Shown: positions 49,640 to 63,690, counted from the first letter of the stretch. The stretch is 64,000 nt of DNA from Lutraria lutraria (GCA_964023205.1 OZ026840.1:27098064-27162063); one strand, 5' to 3'. The notes: generated by a model not told the origin, from the letters alone. Translations and numbers: made by a program.

Positions 49640-52286
49640 TTAAATACAATAACCTGTAAAATACAACCACCTTCCACAGAGTACTGCTTTTTAATATTAA
49701 ATACCACCACTTCTTTACATTAACCTGTATATTACACCCATCTCCATTAACTACTGCCACTTCTTTACATTAACCTGTATTATTACAACCATCTCCATTT
49801 ACTACTGCCTCTTTTTTACATTAACCTGTATATTGTAACCATTGCCTTTCACTACTGTATCTTATTTACATTAACCTGTATATTACAACCACCTCCAAGT
49901 AATAATTGTCTCTTATTTACATTAACCTGTATATTACAACCACCTCCAAGTAATAACTCTCTTATTTACATTAACCTGTATATTACAACCATCTCCAAGT
50001 AATAACTGTCTCTTATTTACATTAACCTGTATATTACAACCATCTCCAAGTAATAACTGTCTCTTATTTACATTAACCTGTATATATTACAACCATCTCC
50101 AAGTAATAACTGTCTCTTATTTACATTAACCTGTATATTACAACCATCTCCAAGTAATAACTGTCTCTTATTTACATTAACCTGTATATTACAACCATCT
50201 CCAAGTAATAACTGTCTCTTATTTACATTAACCTGTATATTACAACCATCTCCAAGTAATAACTGTCTCTTATTTACATTAACCTGTATATTACAACCAC
50301 CTCCAAGTAATAACTGTCTCTTATTTACATTAACCTGTATATTACAACCATCTCCAAGTAATAACTGTCTCTTATTTACATTAACCTGTATATTACAACC
50401 ACCTCCAAGTAATAATTGTCTCTTATTTACATTAATCTGTATATTACAACCATCTCCAAGTAATAACTGTCTCTTATTTACATTAACCTGTATATTACAA
50501 CCATCTCCAAGTAATAATTGTCTCTTATTTACATTAACCTGTATATTACAACCATCTCCAAGTAATAATTGTCTCTTATTTACATTAACCTGTATATATT
50601 ACAACCATCTCCAAGTAATAACTGTCTCTTATTTACATTAACCTGTATATTTACAACCATCTCCAAGTAATAACTGTCTCTTATTTACATTAATCTGTAT
50701 ATTACAACCATCTCCCAGTAATAACTGTCTCTTATTTACATTAACCTGTATATTACAACCACCTCCAAGTAATAATTGTCTCTTATTTACATTAACCTGT
50801 ATATTACAACCATCTCCAAGTAATAACTGTCTCTCATTTACATTGACCCAGGGCTCGACACTAACACTGGTCTGCTGGTCCGAGACCAGTGTTTTTTGTG
50901 CAGGACCATTAACTCATGGAATTTGAATGGTCCGATGGACCACTGAAAATTCTTGGAGGAGAATTAATTTTTTGCAGTAAATAAACAACATATTAATAGG
51001 TGAAAGGACCACCTGAAATTCTGTAGGACCAGCAGGTTTCAAAAGCTGGTGGTCCTTTGGGCCACCATGGAAAATAAGTTAGTGTCGAGCCCTGTTGACC
51101 TGTATATTACAACCATCTCCAAGTAATAACTGTCTCTTATTTACATTGACCTGTATATTACAACCATCTCCAAGTAATAACTGTCTCTTATTTACATTAA
51201 CCTGTATATTACAACCATCTCCAAGTAATAAGTGTCTCTTATTTACATTAACCTGTATATTACAACCATCTCCATGTAATAACTGTCTCTTATTTACATT
51301 GACCTGTATATTACAACCATCTCCAAGTAATAATTGTCTCTTATTTACATTGACCTGTATATTACAACCATCTCCAAGTAATAATTGTCTCTTATTTACA
51401 TTGACCTGTATATTACAACCATCTCCAAGTAATAATTGTCTCTTATTTACATTAACCTGTATATTACAACCACCTCCAAGTAATAATTGTCTCTTATTTA
51501 CATTAACCTGTATATTACAACCACATCCAAGTAATAACTCTCTTATTTACATTAACCTGTATATTACAACCATCTCCATGTAATAACTGTCTCTTATTTA
51601 CATTGACCTGTATATTACAACCATCTCCAAGTAATAACTGTCTCTTATTTACATTAACCTGCATATTACAACCATCTCCAAGTAATAACTGTCTCTTATT
51701 TACATTAACCTGTATATTACAACCATCTCCAAGTAATATTTGTCTCTTATTTACATTAACCTGTATATTACAACCATCTCCAAGTAATAACTGTCTCTTA
51801 TTTACATTAACCTGTATATTACAACCATCTCCAAGTAATAACTGTCTCTTATTTACATTAACCTGTATATTACAACCATCTCCAAGTAATATTTGTCTCT
51901 TATCTACATTAACCTGTATATTACAACCATCTCCAAGTAATAACTGTCTCTTATTTACATTAACCTGTATATTACAACCACCTCCATGTAATAACTGTCT
52001 CTTATTTACATTAACCTGTATATTACAACCATCTCCAAGTAATAACTGTCTCTTATTTACATTAACCTGTATATTACAACCACCTCCATGTAATAACTGT
52101 CTCTTATTTACATTAACCTGTATATTACAACCATCTCCAAGTAATAACTGTCTCTTATTTACATTAACCTGTATATTACAACCACCTCCATGTAATAACT
52201 GTCTCTTATTTACATTAACCTGTATATTACAACCACCTCCAAGTAATAACTGTCTCTTATTTACATTAACCTGTATATTACAACCA
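49640..52286. repeat. 51-bp minisatellite array, about 50 units
   Basis: Unit ACCTGTATATTACAACCATCTCCAAGTAATAACTGTCTCTTATTTACATTA, 51 bp (17 codons). The first units (49640-49860) are diverged; the rest are over 90% alike. Because the period is a multiple of three, long ORFs arise on both strands (51095-51583, 51603-52328 plus; 51515-52300 minus). Variants with CTCC-AAG/ATG and CATC/CACC alternate, giving local higher-order order. A MITE splits the array at 50849-51094. Confidence 0.92.
50849..51094. mobile_element. 246-bp MITE inserted in the minisatellite, 6-bp target duplication
   Basis: Termini CAGGGCTCGACACTAAC and GTTAGTGTCGAGCCCTG are perfect 17-bp inverted repeats. TTGACC is duplicated at 50843-50848 and 51095-51100, where array units show a single TTGACC. 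The interior has GGACCA/TGGTCC pairs that could fold. The CAGGG termini suggest hAT, but the duplication is 6 bp, not 8. Confidence 0.85.
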
Positions 52287-55114
52287 TGTAGGTTGAGCAT
52301 AATGATCTTATCTAGCTGTATTCAATAACAAGCACATAGACATTTTTTGTTTAAATTTTATTTCATACAGGAAAAAATTATGGTCTTTGAAAAATACAGC
52401 TACATGTTGAAAAAGACACATAATGGATAAAAACAACAGAAATTTGCTTTAGAGCATTATAACAATACATGTAATTGGAAGTATGTTATGTCTATTCAAT
52501 TGAATAGATAAACTTTACTGCTCTTATAAAGTGAATTATTAAATGAATGATTACTTCAGTTTGGTAATACATGTAGTGTGAAGTAGAAAATATCAAAGTG
52601 TTACAGTATTTTCTTATTTTGATTCAAATAGTAGGTGCTACTAAAATCAACAATGAAACACTTTGTTTATTATACTCAAATTGGATCTGTAAATAAAATG
52701 CTCATGGTAAAACGTTTATTACATTATACAATAAACCTACTTGCCTATTTAAATGAGCAGCTCACATATCTTTTTGACATTGCATCATCTTCAGTTACTT
52801 TTGTAACTACAAAAGCTTACATTAGTCTCTGCTACCTCCAAATAACAACAACTTCTCAACCAAACATGACAACTTGGAACACTTGACTTCCTCATCAGCT
52901 TATTTCTACAACCTTGTATTACTTATTTATTGGCGATCTTGTTATTTTGGTATCATTTCAGCTTGATGACTCTTTACAATGAAGTGTATCTAGATCTCTC
53001 CTAGGTATGGTTAATTCAAAGTCCACAAACCCATTACATGCTCATTTATATGTCAAACCTAAAATGTGATTTAATGTGAAAAATGACATACCGACTTGTA
53101 GAAATAAGCTGATGACCTGTCACATGTTACAGTCATATTTCAATATTGCATTGTAACTTCACATGAAGATCCAAATATGATGAACATAAAACATTACAAA
53201 ATATCTCAAAAATACAACAAACATGCTAACTTCACATGATGATCCAAGTATAACAAATATTAATACTTACATAATTAGAAGAAAACAAATGTACTTATCA
53301 TTAACAACTTTGTACAAAGGTATGAGTAAAACAAATACACCATGTCACATTACAAATTTACACCATCATCCCAGGTCATGTTTATATGTGATATGGACTG
53401 CACAAATCCAGCTTATTGAGGAAAAATCATATTTAACATTTTTGTATTTTTTGACAGAACTCTTCCAAAGTCAAGTTTCATATTCCCCTTATTTTTTTTG
53501 CATTTTGCAGCATTTTAAAATACTCACTATTCTGTGCTAAACTGTTAAATTGTACAATGAAACATTTATTTGAAAGATCAAGAGCTACAAACAAAAACAA
53601 CTTTTGTAAACTCAGGCTTATGTTTTAATTCATGAAATAGATGTATACTGAACATATGAAAAACTGATACTTTATAATTTGAGACATTTTTTAGAAATCT
53701 TTCCAAAAGTAAATGGATACCATGGTAACACATTGTGTTAATACACTTAAAATACAATTATATATGCAATTTTTAAATCTAGAAATTCAAATCAATTAAA
53801 CCCAAAGATTTTTTATAATTCTATATTTAACATTCACTTGTTCAACTTGTTTTGACTATGTATGTGATTGCTGACTTCTAAATACAAATACAGCAGTTCA
53901 TAATACAAAAGTTTTATGCAACAACAGCAAAGATTGTAACTCATTACAAACAGGAGTCCGTATCAACAACACACTTTCTACTGAAGTATATTTCACATAT
54001 AATACCATCATTATGAAAGGAGGTTAATTGACATGGTAACACATATAAGAAAATGCATAAATTTTACATATTGAAATACTTGTAACTTTGTATTTAACAA
54101 AAACTGTTGTATATGCATCAATGAATTACTATGAGAAGGTGTAATCATATTATTAATTTATTTTCCTGCATTTAAAAGAAGTTAAATACCTGGGGTCAAA
54201 TTTAAACAATTTGAACATTGATTGGCTTATTTTAATTATGATGCAACGCATACATTTAAAATCTTAACTAGAATGAACTAGAAAAAACAACAGATTTGGC
54301 AGCTTTTACGGCAATAAAAATTATGTAATTTCACATGCATTCCGTGTGATTGAACATCGAGTTTGTTGGCGATTTATGCAACAATTTCAAATATGACCCC
54401 CTCGGTTTTATAAGGTAATCTTGCAGACTGGGAATTGATATTATCAAAACAGCATCTAAAATATTTATTTGAAATGGAAAAAATGTTTTGTAGACAAATT
54501 TCGACGAGTAATAGATGAAGCAATAAAATGCGCTTTATACTGGTAGCAGGCTGAAAATGCGTCAAATAGCACTTGTGAGTGGCACTTATAAAAGGTGTCT
54601 GATAACACTTACAGGTGGCACAGGGTAAATGTGTCAAATAGCGCTTCTATGAGGGAAAGGGTTAAATTTAAACTTACTAGTATCTAAGATAAGATAAGAT
54701 TTATTTAAAGTCGGTAAGACAATAACAGTATAACATAAGCCATCTAAGAGCTTTTGAGCCGACTATACTATAACTAGAGTAAACAACAATAACAAAATAT
54801 ATAAGAGCTGTAAAAAACAAATGCATGTTTAAGAATATACAGACAAGAAATAAAGCACATTTAAAAACATCTATTAACAAAATAAAAAGTAAATAATAAT
54901 AATAATAATTAAACTTATGAGATATATAATTAAGATATGAACAATTCTTTGATTATGCACATAAGTCATAATATACAATTATTGACAATGAAAAGAAGGC
55001 ACAGTAAAATACATCATACATTACATATACATGTAGTTAAGTTTACAAAATATTAATACATATATTCGTGTTGTGCAACCCCTGTACTCAGTATAGCAAA
55101 TTATATATATCATT
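52287..55114. other. Non-coding AT-rich stretch
   Basis: I see no supportable gene. ORFs are short and without domains. 54680-55060 contains an (ATA)n stretch and a TTTATTTAAAGTCGG segment that may be a LINE 3' end in reverse orientation. Confidence 0.4.
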
Positions 55115-55855
55115 TGTTACAAGCATTACATCTGCAATTTTGCCCATTCCGCAAACCATCTTCTCCTTCACACTTAAAAAAAATAAGCATAAGATCATTT
55201 AAGTTTAAGCCTGACCCAGCAATATTCTCTGCAGTAGCAGTTTTACAGATATCATTTGCAACTAAGACACAATGTCATATAGACTGCATATATTCTTATT
55301 CCTTTCTTTGTTAAATAAAAGACCATTAGGAATAGCTTTTGGGGTAAAACTAAAAGGTAACCTTTAAGTAAATCAGGCACATTTTGTAATAACTTAGACA
55401 AAGCAATCACATTTTCACTTGCATTATTATAATTATGCACACCATATGGACACTGAAGGATTTCTCAGATTATATCTTCTTGCTTGAAAAAGGTCTGATT
55501 TGGGTACATTTTCCTAAAAAATGGTAAAGAATCAACACATCATAGATCACATATGTAAAATCGTTCCAGTAAATTTACACTGGGAAGTCAAAAGACAACC
55601 ATTATGTGCAACAAGAAATACATTGTTAAATGTTTCAATCCATGAACAAAATAATTCTAATGCTTCAGTAACTGATACTGATGGAACATAATCTCCATTC
55701 ACTTTCATTTGATTGTCTGAATAAGTTATTCCTGTAATGTGTGAAGCTGATTGGGGGATACGTTCAGTTGGTTTAACATACTGAGATTTAACATTTTCCC
55801 AGAATTATCACATGCGGTAATTTGAGTAATCTGCGGCATATGTCCTCCACGAACT
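55115..55855 (-). pseudogene. DEDDh 3'-5' exonuclease-like pseudogene
   Basis: Pieces of one protein appear in shifting frames on the minus strand: ITQITACDNSGK, then YVKPTERIPQSASHITGITY, ALELFCSWIETFNNVFLVAHNG.LFDFPV, CVDSLPFFRKMYPNQ, an HNYNNASENVIALSKLLQ segment (the H-A-x4-D/Exo III region) and TAENIAGSGLNLNDL. The order matches RNase T/DnaQ-type exonuclease proteins. The first catalytic DxE is not visible. Several frameshifts separate the pieces. The start may lie at an acceptor near 55856. Confidence 0.65.
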
Positions 55856-57029
55856 GAAATTACAAAAAAGGAGTTCTGTATTTCAAGTTTTTATACAACA
55901 ATACTTTTGTACTGGTCAGCTTGTAAATCACAGTAACATATAATTCCAGGGTCACAAATGCTTCTGTAACAAATATGCTATACATCAAAGAACAGAACTA
56001 CAGAGTGACAGGACATTTTGACTAAAAATCTTACTAAGTATTAATTATATAAAATAATTTTTGATTGAGTTCAGTGAAGACTTCTTGATCACTTAGATTT
56101 AGTTTGACTAAATGACTACAAGTAGTTTGGCTGATATGACTGGTGTTATTACTAGGAAAAAAACACATTTTGTCTGTATGTATAAATATATCATGACCAA
56201 ATATGAGGAAGATCGACATATCAAATACTGTTTCAGTCAGAAAGCAAAACATATCTCCACAGTAAAAGCTGGCCATCTGCTGCAGGTCTTATGAATGGCC
56301 TTTGAAGGGAAATTATAAATATCTTCAACCAAAATAATAGATAAATTGTTATCATATTAGAATAATATTAACATTTTTACTTACGACTTTTTACTTTTGA
56401 CCATTTTTCATACAATAACAAAATACAAAAGGTCGTATCTGCAACTTACGACCTTTCCTTACACAAAGCAATCGATTCTTACTCAAAGTAAAACTTCGTA
56501 AGTCATTTAAAATACATAACCTACTTAGTTACGGCAGCAGATACGTCATTACATGATAATTATATTAATGTCAATTTTATTACAAACAAAAGAGTTAGGA
56601 ACACAAAACCAAGTTTTTAATCATGAGTGCATGTTCAACTCGAGAACTGACGTAAACGGGGAACAGGCATTAAGTAACCTAAATATGTATACAATATTCA
56701 GATATTAGAAGTGAACATACACTAACAGCTGATACAAGTTGCATGTACACAAATGTATATGATAACAAACTGTTAAACATTTCAATGTACTTAATTATAA
56801 TTGGTATGATCAATATGAATTGTGTAATATTTTTAAAAAAAATGACTATTATGTTTTAAATAACTCCCTCAAAGTATTTCCCGTGGTTAGAAATACATGA
56901 CTTCAGTTTACGTATCCATTTCTGAAACGCGTCAGGTTTGACTCCTTTTGGTATACCTCAGAGGCACTTGCAGACATCTAAGCAAAGGGCTTGTCTGTAG
57001 TGATATCGAAACCAACTTAGAACTTTTTC
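55856..57029. other. Non-coding stretch with a TACGACCTT hairpin
   Basis: No gene. The hairpin at 56428-56456 is listed separately, and 56380-56395 carries a related TTACGACTTTTTAC. Confidence 0.4.
56428..56456. repeat. Hairpin AAAGGTCGTA-loop-TACGACCTTT
   Basis: Perfect 10-bp arms around a 9-nt loop (TCTGCAACT). Related hairpins occur at 59618-59654 and 59823-59853. Confidence 0.7.
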
Positions 57030-57350
57030 ATGATCAGTTTATGTCGATGACCTTGTCATCATCGCAGGCTCCATGGAAGAATGTGTCACTAGGCTGTTGA
57101 CCTGGAAGGAGGCAATGGAGAGGAAGTGACTCAGAGTGTCCACTGGGAAGACCAAGATCATGATCTGTGGTACATGTCTGGACCATCTGCAGAGCTCGGG
57201 AGAGTTTTCATGTGCTGTCTATCGCACCGGTGTGGACAGTATACTGCAACGGATGCAAGTACTGGAAAGGAGACAGCCTATCTTGCACATTCATAGTGAT
57301 GGAACATCAACACAAGTCAAAAATGGAGCACAGCCATGTTTAAGTTGTTT
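57030..57350 (+). pseudogene. LINE reverse-transcriptase fragment (RTE-like)
   Basis: Reading YVDDLVIIAGSMEECVTRLLTWKEAMERK, then a TGA, then LRVSTGKTKIMICGTCLDHLQSSGEF and CAVYRTGVDS. The YADD-type box and the following LQSSGEFPC..C..GV pattern are those of RTE-type LINE proteins with a small Cys-rich tail. One stop and a frameshift make it a dead fragment. Confidence 0.7.
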
Positions 57351-59617
57351 GTGAAAGGAATGGTGTACTTTGTAGTATGGTGTCAGTCTCACACAATTTT
57401 AAAAAGCCTTTATATTTTTCGTCAGATACAGGAAATAACACTGAATACAGTAAACCAAACTCATAACCTTGAATATTTTTAATCTGGAGCTTTCTCTGAA
57501 GTCAAGTGACTGTCACTCAGCATTATACAGTTACTCATAACTGAAGTATATTTTACTTAAATCACTCATCCTTTACTGAAATGAATGGATTTTATTCCAC
57601 TTTACAATGGCTCAATCAGAGACAATACGTTAAACTGTTACAGTTCATGTTAAATCTACGGGAGTAGTGCGATTGTGAAATTTTATTACATTTTAATGCA
57701 ATAATCCAGTCGAACGGCGCCATCACGTCATTACTTCTAGTGAACCGTTCAATTGCTGGGTGGACCGAGCCACTCTCCATCTGCGAATGGCCACTCTCAA
57801 AATTCTATTAATTATGAGTGATGCAATCAACAGGAAGATTAGCAATACTGTATATACACAGTGCAGCAAAAAATTTGCCAGTACAACTATCCGAGTACAG
57901 CACTAGTTTGGCGGGTCCAAGACCTTTAAACCAATTAATAAGCAAAAGGAGCATCTACTTTGTTATGACCTTCGGCAATAATGATATTTCACTGCGAGAA
58001 AATGTTCTTTATGCTGTTGCATCATCAATGATTTTGATTTTCTATACGAATTTTAGTCATGGATGGGTATTGTTCTAGTTGTTTGCGGGTATATAGTACA
58101 GTGTCTATTACTAGTTTGGGTAATCCTGGCCATTTGATTGGCTAATGGCGATGTCGGACATTTTGATTGGTCAGTCATTGGACTGATTATTCGTCGCGTA
58201 ATCTGTCATGTTTGATTGAATGTGTTCGTCTACTCCTTTTGTTAATAGCTGAAAGGTAGGTAAGTCATGTATGCATTGCTCTAGATAAGTTGTTGTGGCA
58301 TAATATCGGAAATACTATTTCAAGTAAATTCTTTGTGGTTGAATCATAGCGGATTATGTTGAATTTGGCAGTATTTAGGTTATATTTTATTTAAATGATG
58401 TATGGTATGCCATGGTATTGCCATGTGCTTGAGAAATATATACATGAATTTATTCATTTGTCAAAAACTCATGATTGTCAATATAAGTGTATTATTTATA
58501 ACATGTAAATAATTATGATATACTCTCCATAATGGAGGATTGAATAGATATACTGTCAATATCCTTTATGAAAAAAGCAGCTTCATACAAAAACCTAACT
58601 TGACCAGTGCTTCTTGTAATTCGTCTACCTATAACATTTCAATATATTTTTTCTTGTTATGTCAGCGAGTGATGATTTTTGTGAATGTTTGACGGACTGT
58701 TTTCTTACCAATATAAAGGGCACTTAAGAAAACGCTTGACAGAATTGTGATATAGCACCATAAGTAGTGGGAAAATAATATTTACAAGTATTTTTCCATC
58801 TAGAAGAGTCAGAAATCATCCAGTTTTACTTGCATATTCTTGACCAGATTGACTTTGGTGTTTACTGATATTTTTCATCCATTTACTGGATGTTTCGGGC
58901 TTTTCCGAGAAACATAAACTTTCGAATAATTATACAGGGCAGAACATGCATTACTTTGATCAGTAGATTAATTTATATAATATTTATTTAATTTAATGCA
59001 ATAAAAATCGTGTACATGTAAAAAAAGCGATGTATGGGAACGAAGGCAAATGTGACGCCATCATGTCGTCATGTATATATTGCTTGTGAAATAAGTAGTG
59101 GTCCAACGTTATGCCGGTATATCGGTATATTGCGAAACAGCACTGGGCCGATACATACCGCGATATGATGTACATCCATGTACTGCGATATATTCCTTAA
59201 TTATTCAGCACAAAATCCATCAAATTAAATGAATCCAGACACACTTTTTAGTGTTGTTTTGAACCATCAAAGACCTATTCACCCCCCTGAATAACAAATT
59301 ATTATTTGCAGTTTTCAAGTAAACCTATGTTGGTACAGTGTATAAGATGATCCTTTAATGTATATGAATGAACTACCTTATACAGTTATACATCTATGTG
59401 GTGCGATATGGGTCTACCGTATCATAGTGCAATATATCGCAATACGGGTTATGCCATATCATTGCACCCCAAAAACAAGATCTTTCAACAAACGTTTGGG
59501 AAAAAACAATGGAATAAAGATACTACTAATACTCTTCTAACTGTAATAGAATGTCAATTGTAACATAGGAACGTATATACAATGTTTTATCATTGAGTCA
59601 AGAATGAAGTTTCATGG
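57351..59617. other. Non-coding stretch with inverted GCGATATA motifs
   Basis: No gene. 59105-59185 (TATGCCGGTATATCGGTATATTGCG) and 59398-59460 (CGCAATACGGGTTATGCC) face each other and may be ends of a small MITE of about 360 bp. Three ATTGG boxes lie at 58115-58190. Confidence 0.4.
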
Positions 59618-59654
59618 GGTAAAAAGTCGTAAGTAGCAGATACGACTTTTTACC
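59618..59654. repeat. Hairpin GGTAAAAAGTCGTA-loop-TACGACTTTTTACC
   Basis: Perfect 14-bp arms with a 9-nt loop (AGTAGCAGA). Same family as 56428-56456. A related imperfect hairpin (ATAAGGTCGTAAG...CTTACAACCTTAT) lies at 59823-59853, and unpaired copies of the arm at 59665-59730. Confidence 0.75.
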
Positions 59655-62600
59655 TCTACAATGCAGTGGAGATACGACCTTTTACTTTTATCATGTGGTA
59701 TACATTTTACTTACGACCTTTGATTTCTGGCCCCTTTGGTTCAATAAACAGGGTCTCATGAAAATGATATTGGTATCAACGGATGGCCCGTCGAATCTTG
59801 TTTCAGAATATGTATAGGTCATATAAGGTCGTAAGTAACACTTACAACCTTATAATTCTATGGCAGCGGCTAAATTGGCCTGCAGCCTGCTGTTATTGAC
59901 AACCCTGCATGTGCAGATAACTCTTCAGTCTCTGACAGAGTTAAAAACCTTTATGAACAACTTCTTATGCTGATTAACTTTCCTGTTATATCCACCCCTA
60001 AATACCATTGGAAGTATGCATGACACAAAATTTTCAGACGGACAGAAATGCTGAAAGAGGGGGGGGGGGGACATAAAAATGTAAACTTAAAGTTATGACA
60101 GACAGTATCGATCATAAGAAAAATATCATTGTCTAACCTGAGTAAGAGTTCTTAGGCTTCATGTGCTAAGGATGGGATGTCTTCTTTTGATTGATGGTAA
60201 AACTGACCTATCAAGCACATGTTTGCGAAAACATTCATTTTTTCTTGTAAGATATATTTACAAACTATAATAACTCTATTTACTTCACCATGTTGCCATA
60301 TAACTCTGTTGAATGTCTGTAAATCTTCATTCATAAAGTAAGTATTATCTCAGCGTCATAGTTGTACACTTGAAGACTGGAAGAAACAAGAACAACTGTC
60401 ACAAGAACTCTGTAAAAGTAAAACAACAAACTGTATAATGAGCTGTGAATGTCATTGATATATTTCATTATATATTGATTATTGAAATACAGCATTACAC
60501 TCTTAATTCACAGTCCATCATGTAACATAAAAACAACAAGTTAAATGTTTGTACGGCGCAAAATCGCATCCGGCAATTCAATACTAGAATGTGGCCTATG
60601 TAGCATTTTTTATCAGGATGTGTGAAGTTTCAGATCAAACGAATTTGTTATTTTGACTTAACTGATCCCGAAACTAAAGTGATCATCTACTCCATCAAAA
60701 ATACAAGCTGTTGATGTTTCATGAATCTGGTCATATGGTTCTTCAGTTCACTAGGTACTCTATATGTAGTCCCTGTTTCCAATCAGGGGAAACTATCACC
60801 TCGATGTATCAGACGTTGCAATATCTGCACGATTGCATATAAAATATTTAAATAAAGTCTCCAAAAATAATATACTCCGTCAGGGCATCTAAAAAGTTGA
60901 AATCAAAATCGGTCCAGAGTCGCCCCCCCCCCCCATTTTAGGCGAAAATGTACCCCCCCCCCCCCCGTACGTTACCTATACGTAAGTTGTCACCATTGAA
61001 AACATGCAGCATCGCGGTTTATCGTAATATATGAGTGACAGTCTAACTTTAAATTATTAGAAACAAATTAATATGCTCCATTATGTATTATTAGACCCAA
61101 AACACGAGCTACGAAGAACAATTTCTAAATTCAGTAAGGGTCGCGAAAATGTATTACGGAACCGTATACGTTCGATGAACATGCAGGACTGTTCTAGAGT
61201 AAATCGAGCGAATTAAATTCATTCACATCTAATGTTTACTTTACTTCATGATCGGGCAAGGCTTTCTGACTATCGTAATGTCAATGTTTTAAATGTCAAC
61301 AATCAGTACAGATTTGAAGATCGTCGCGGGAGACAACTCCATGCAGCCGGTGTTCACGTAAATAAATCTCTTGCGCGTTCGATTAACTTTCAGAACTGTT
61401 CTAGAGTTAAACGAGTAAAATCGTCTGCATGTAAACATAAACTGGTTCCCGTTCCATGTTGCTGTGCACCGAAGTGCATACAAGTCAATGAGAACCAGTT
61501 TACATGTGACCACGTGTTTGGACTAATTACCATCGACCCCCTATTGATTGGATTAACAAAAGATCGCTGCAGGCATCTTGACGTGTTTATTGGGGGTCAT
61601 TAGAATGGTGCGAACAATATACAGGAAGGTTTGTGACATTTTGCGCGTACAATGCGATATGGACCGAATTTCATGAAATTTATGAAACATTTATAGCTCA
61701 AATCGGTCTGAGGCGTTGAAATTCGGTCTGGACCGGCAAATTGTCGGTTTTTGGGTGCCCTGTACTCCGTTGTCTGAGGGTACGTTGTCGTAAAAACCTG
61801 GTATAACGGTCCCAAACATAGATTTTCAACTGCAAAGTGACCATCTATATCGAACCATAAAGTGACCGTCTATGTCGAACCAATTAAGTCATCATTTCTC
61901 ACCTGATCGGACATTTTTTGTATTGAGCTCCGAAATCGATATTTAATTAACGACAATTGCGTAAACAAGTCAGTGTCCACGCTCGCGATTATAAAATAAA
62001 ATAAATACATCGAAACGTATAAATACCGTGTTCCGTATCTTATAACACGATTAAATGATTATTACAACACACCGATAATAAACACAGCGAATTTCTCTAA
62101 TAATTTATACATCGAAGTTCATTTAGATCGAACAATTTTTCCTAATTCCTTTGATATAAAGAGTTTCGGCTGCATTTATTGACAGATGGGCAGATATCGA
62201 GCTCATGTACTCCATTCTTAGACTATAAATAGCGACTGCGTCATCAAGCTAACACTAGTTGGTGTGAGTAACACGTGACCTCGCTCTATTTCTGTTTGGT
62301 TTATATCACGTGATGACCATTGCGGATATTTCGGAATATTTCGGGCACTGTCACTAATCTGCTTCGCGCAAGAAGTTGCGATTTTGCATTGCCACTTAAA
62401 AATAAGCATTCCTTTGGCCGCCGTACAACAAATAACAGAAGTTTCAACAAAATATTTGTATATCGATAACTTGAAGTCAACATATTAACAAAGCAAGCTG
62501 GCAGCAGTATTGAGAGTACTAAGGCCATCCTTAAAAAGTGTTTCTTTGGGGTTTCCCTACCCAAAGAATTTTCAGTTGGTAGGTAGGTAGGTAAGTATAG

Positions 62601-62873
62601 GTACGGAGGAAACATCATTTTTACAATTTATTTTTACATTGAAACCAAAATATCTGTCAAAACGATTTATATAAAAAGTTGGCCATTTTCTGTGAGTAGG
62701 TAGCATAACCCCAAACAAAATATTTTTTTATAATGGCCTAATCCAATATATACTGTTTTCTATGCAACAGGTGGTTGTATTTAATCATTGACAAGACATT
62801 GATAATACAAAGTAAAAGTAACATTTTAAAAACAACAGTAAACAAGGTAAAACAATAAGGCGATAAAGTGTAC
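59655..62873. other. Non-coding stretch with poly(G)/poly(C) runs
   Basis: No convincing gene. Homopolymers: 12 G near 60060, 13 C near 60925 and 15 C near 60953. The plus ORF at 61232-61603 has no domain. A (TAGG)n microsatellite is at 62579-62593. Confidence 0.4.
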
Positions 62874-63690
62874 CTGTGGAATGTAGTTTCTTCCCTCATT
62901 GATGAAGGCTGAGGTAGCTAGAACTCTGTAATCTAGTGACTTTGTGTAACCATATAATTTATAGTGGAACGATTTTGGTGCATGAAGGGAAACTTCTCTA
63001 TTGGCATGCTCACACTGTTGTGAAGAGCCTAAGTCACAATATTGATCAACAGTAGTAATATAAGGCTGTAAAAGTCTATCTAAATGTAACTTTAGGTTAG
63101 TGTCTTTTAGAACTTGATTGTATGGCAAGCTTCAATATACATGTATAAACTTAACACCTGGATTGCTTACATTATAATCCATAGAATCTGGAATAACACT
63201 TTGAGTGGTCCTCAAACTGATGAGGAATAATCGCAATTAAGTTTTCTTTCAGTCCATTTCTATCACCAGCATTTTTGGTAAATGCATACAAAACACACTT
63301 TAGTAGATGACTTAATTATTACACTGTCACTATAATTCTTACTTTTTTCATTTTTTAGTAATTTTAAAAGTTTTGCAAAGTTTTTTATAACATGATCTTT
63401 ATCAAAGCGTTTCTTTAAATTAATGTTTGAGTCCTTTAATCTTGCTACAAATGTTGTATCACCATCACCCTCCAAATACTCCACACTTGTCCCTTCTTCT
63501 TGTAGCTCTTTGAGGGCCCTTTCTCACCACTCACACTTTCCATCAACCATGTAGAACAGTATGTTCACTAGGTCGGTAAAGTGTCCACCATTTACATTTT
63601 CTACATGTTCGATGACTGACAACTGACTTTACAACTTTCTTGTCATACTTAGCCTTCGTTATAAAGAAGGTACAGTATGGGCTGAAAACA
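62874..63690 (-). pseudogene. Mutator-like transposase-domain pseudogene
   Basis: On the minus strand, from right to left: CSPYCTFFITKAKYDKKVVKSVVSHRTCRKCKWW, then an in-frame stop near 63525, then EGDGDTTFVARLK....NLKKRFDKDHVIKNFAKLL. After a gap comes QYCDLGSSQQCEHANREVSLHAPKSFHY...SLDYRVLATSAFINEGRNYIPQ, ending at a GTACAC donor at 62873. The order CKWW, EGDGD, KRFDK.H..KN and QQCE..N....APK matches, from memory, the Mutator-like transposase domain found in many invertebrate genes. A stop and frame changes show decay, although the donor and intron-like gap suggest descent from a spliced gene. Confidence 0.65.

Noticed and set aside
51095..52328. Long ORFs of 162, 241 and 261 codons on both strands
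   Set aside because: All are frames through the 51-bp minisatellite; no promoter, splice or domain signal.
61232..61603. 123-codon plus ORF with Cys/His residues
   Set aside because: No ordered zinc motif, no upstream signal, and composition equals the surroundings.
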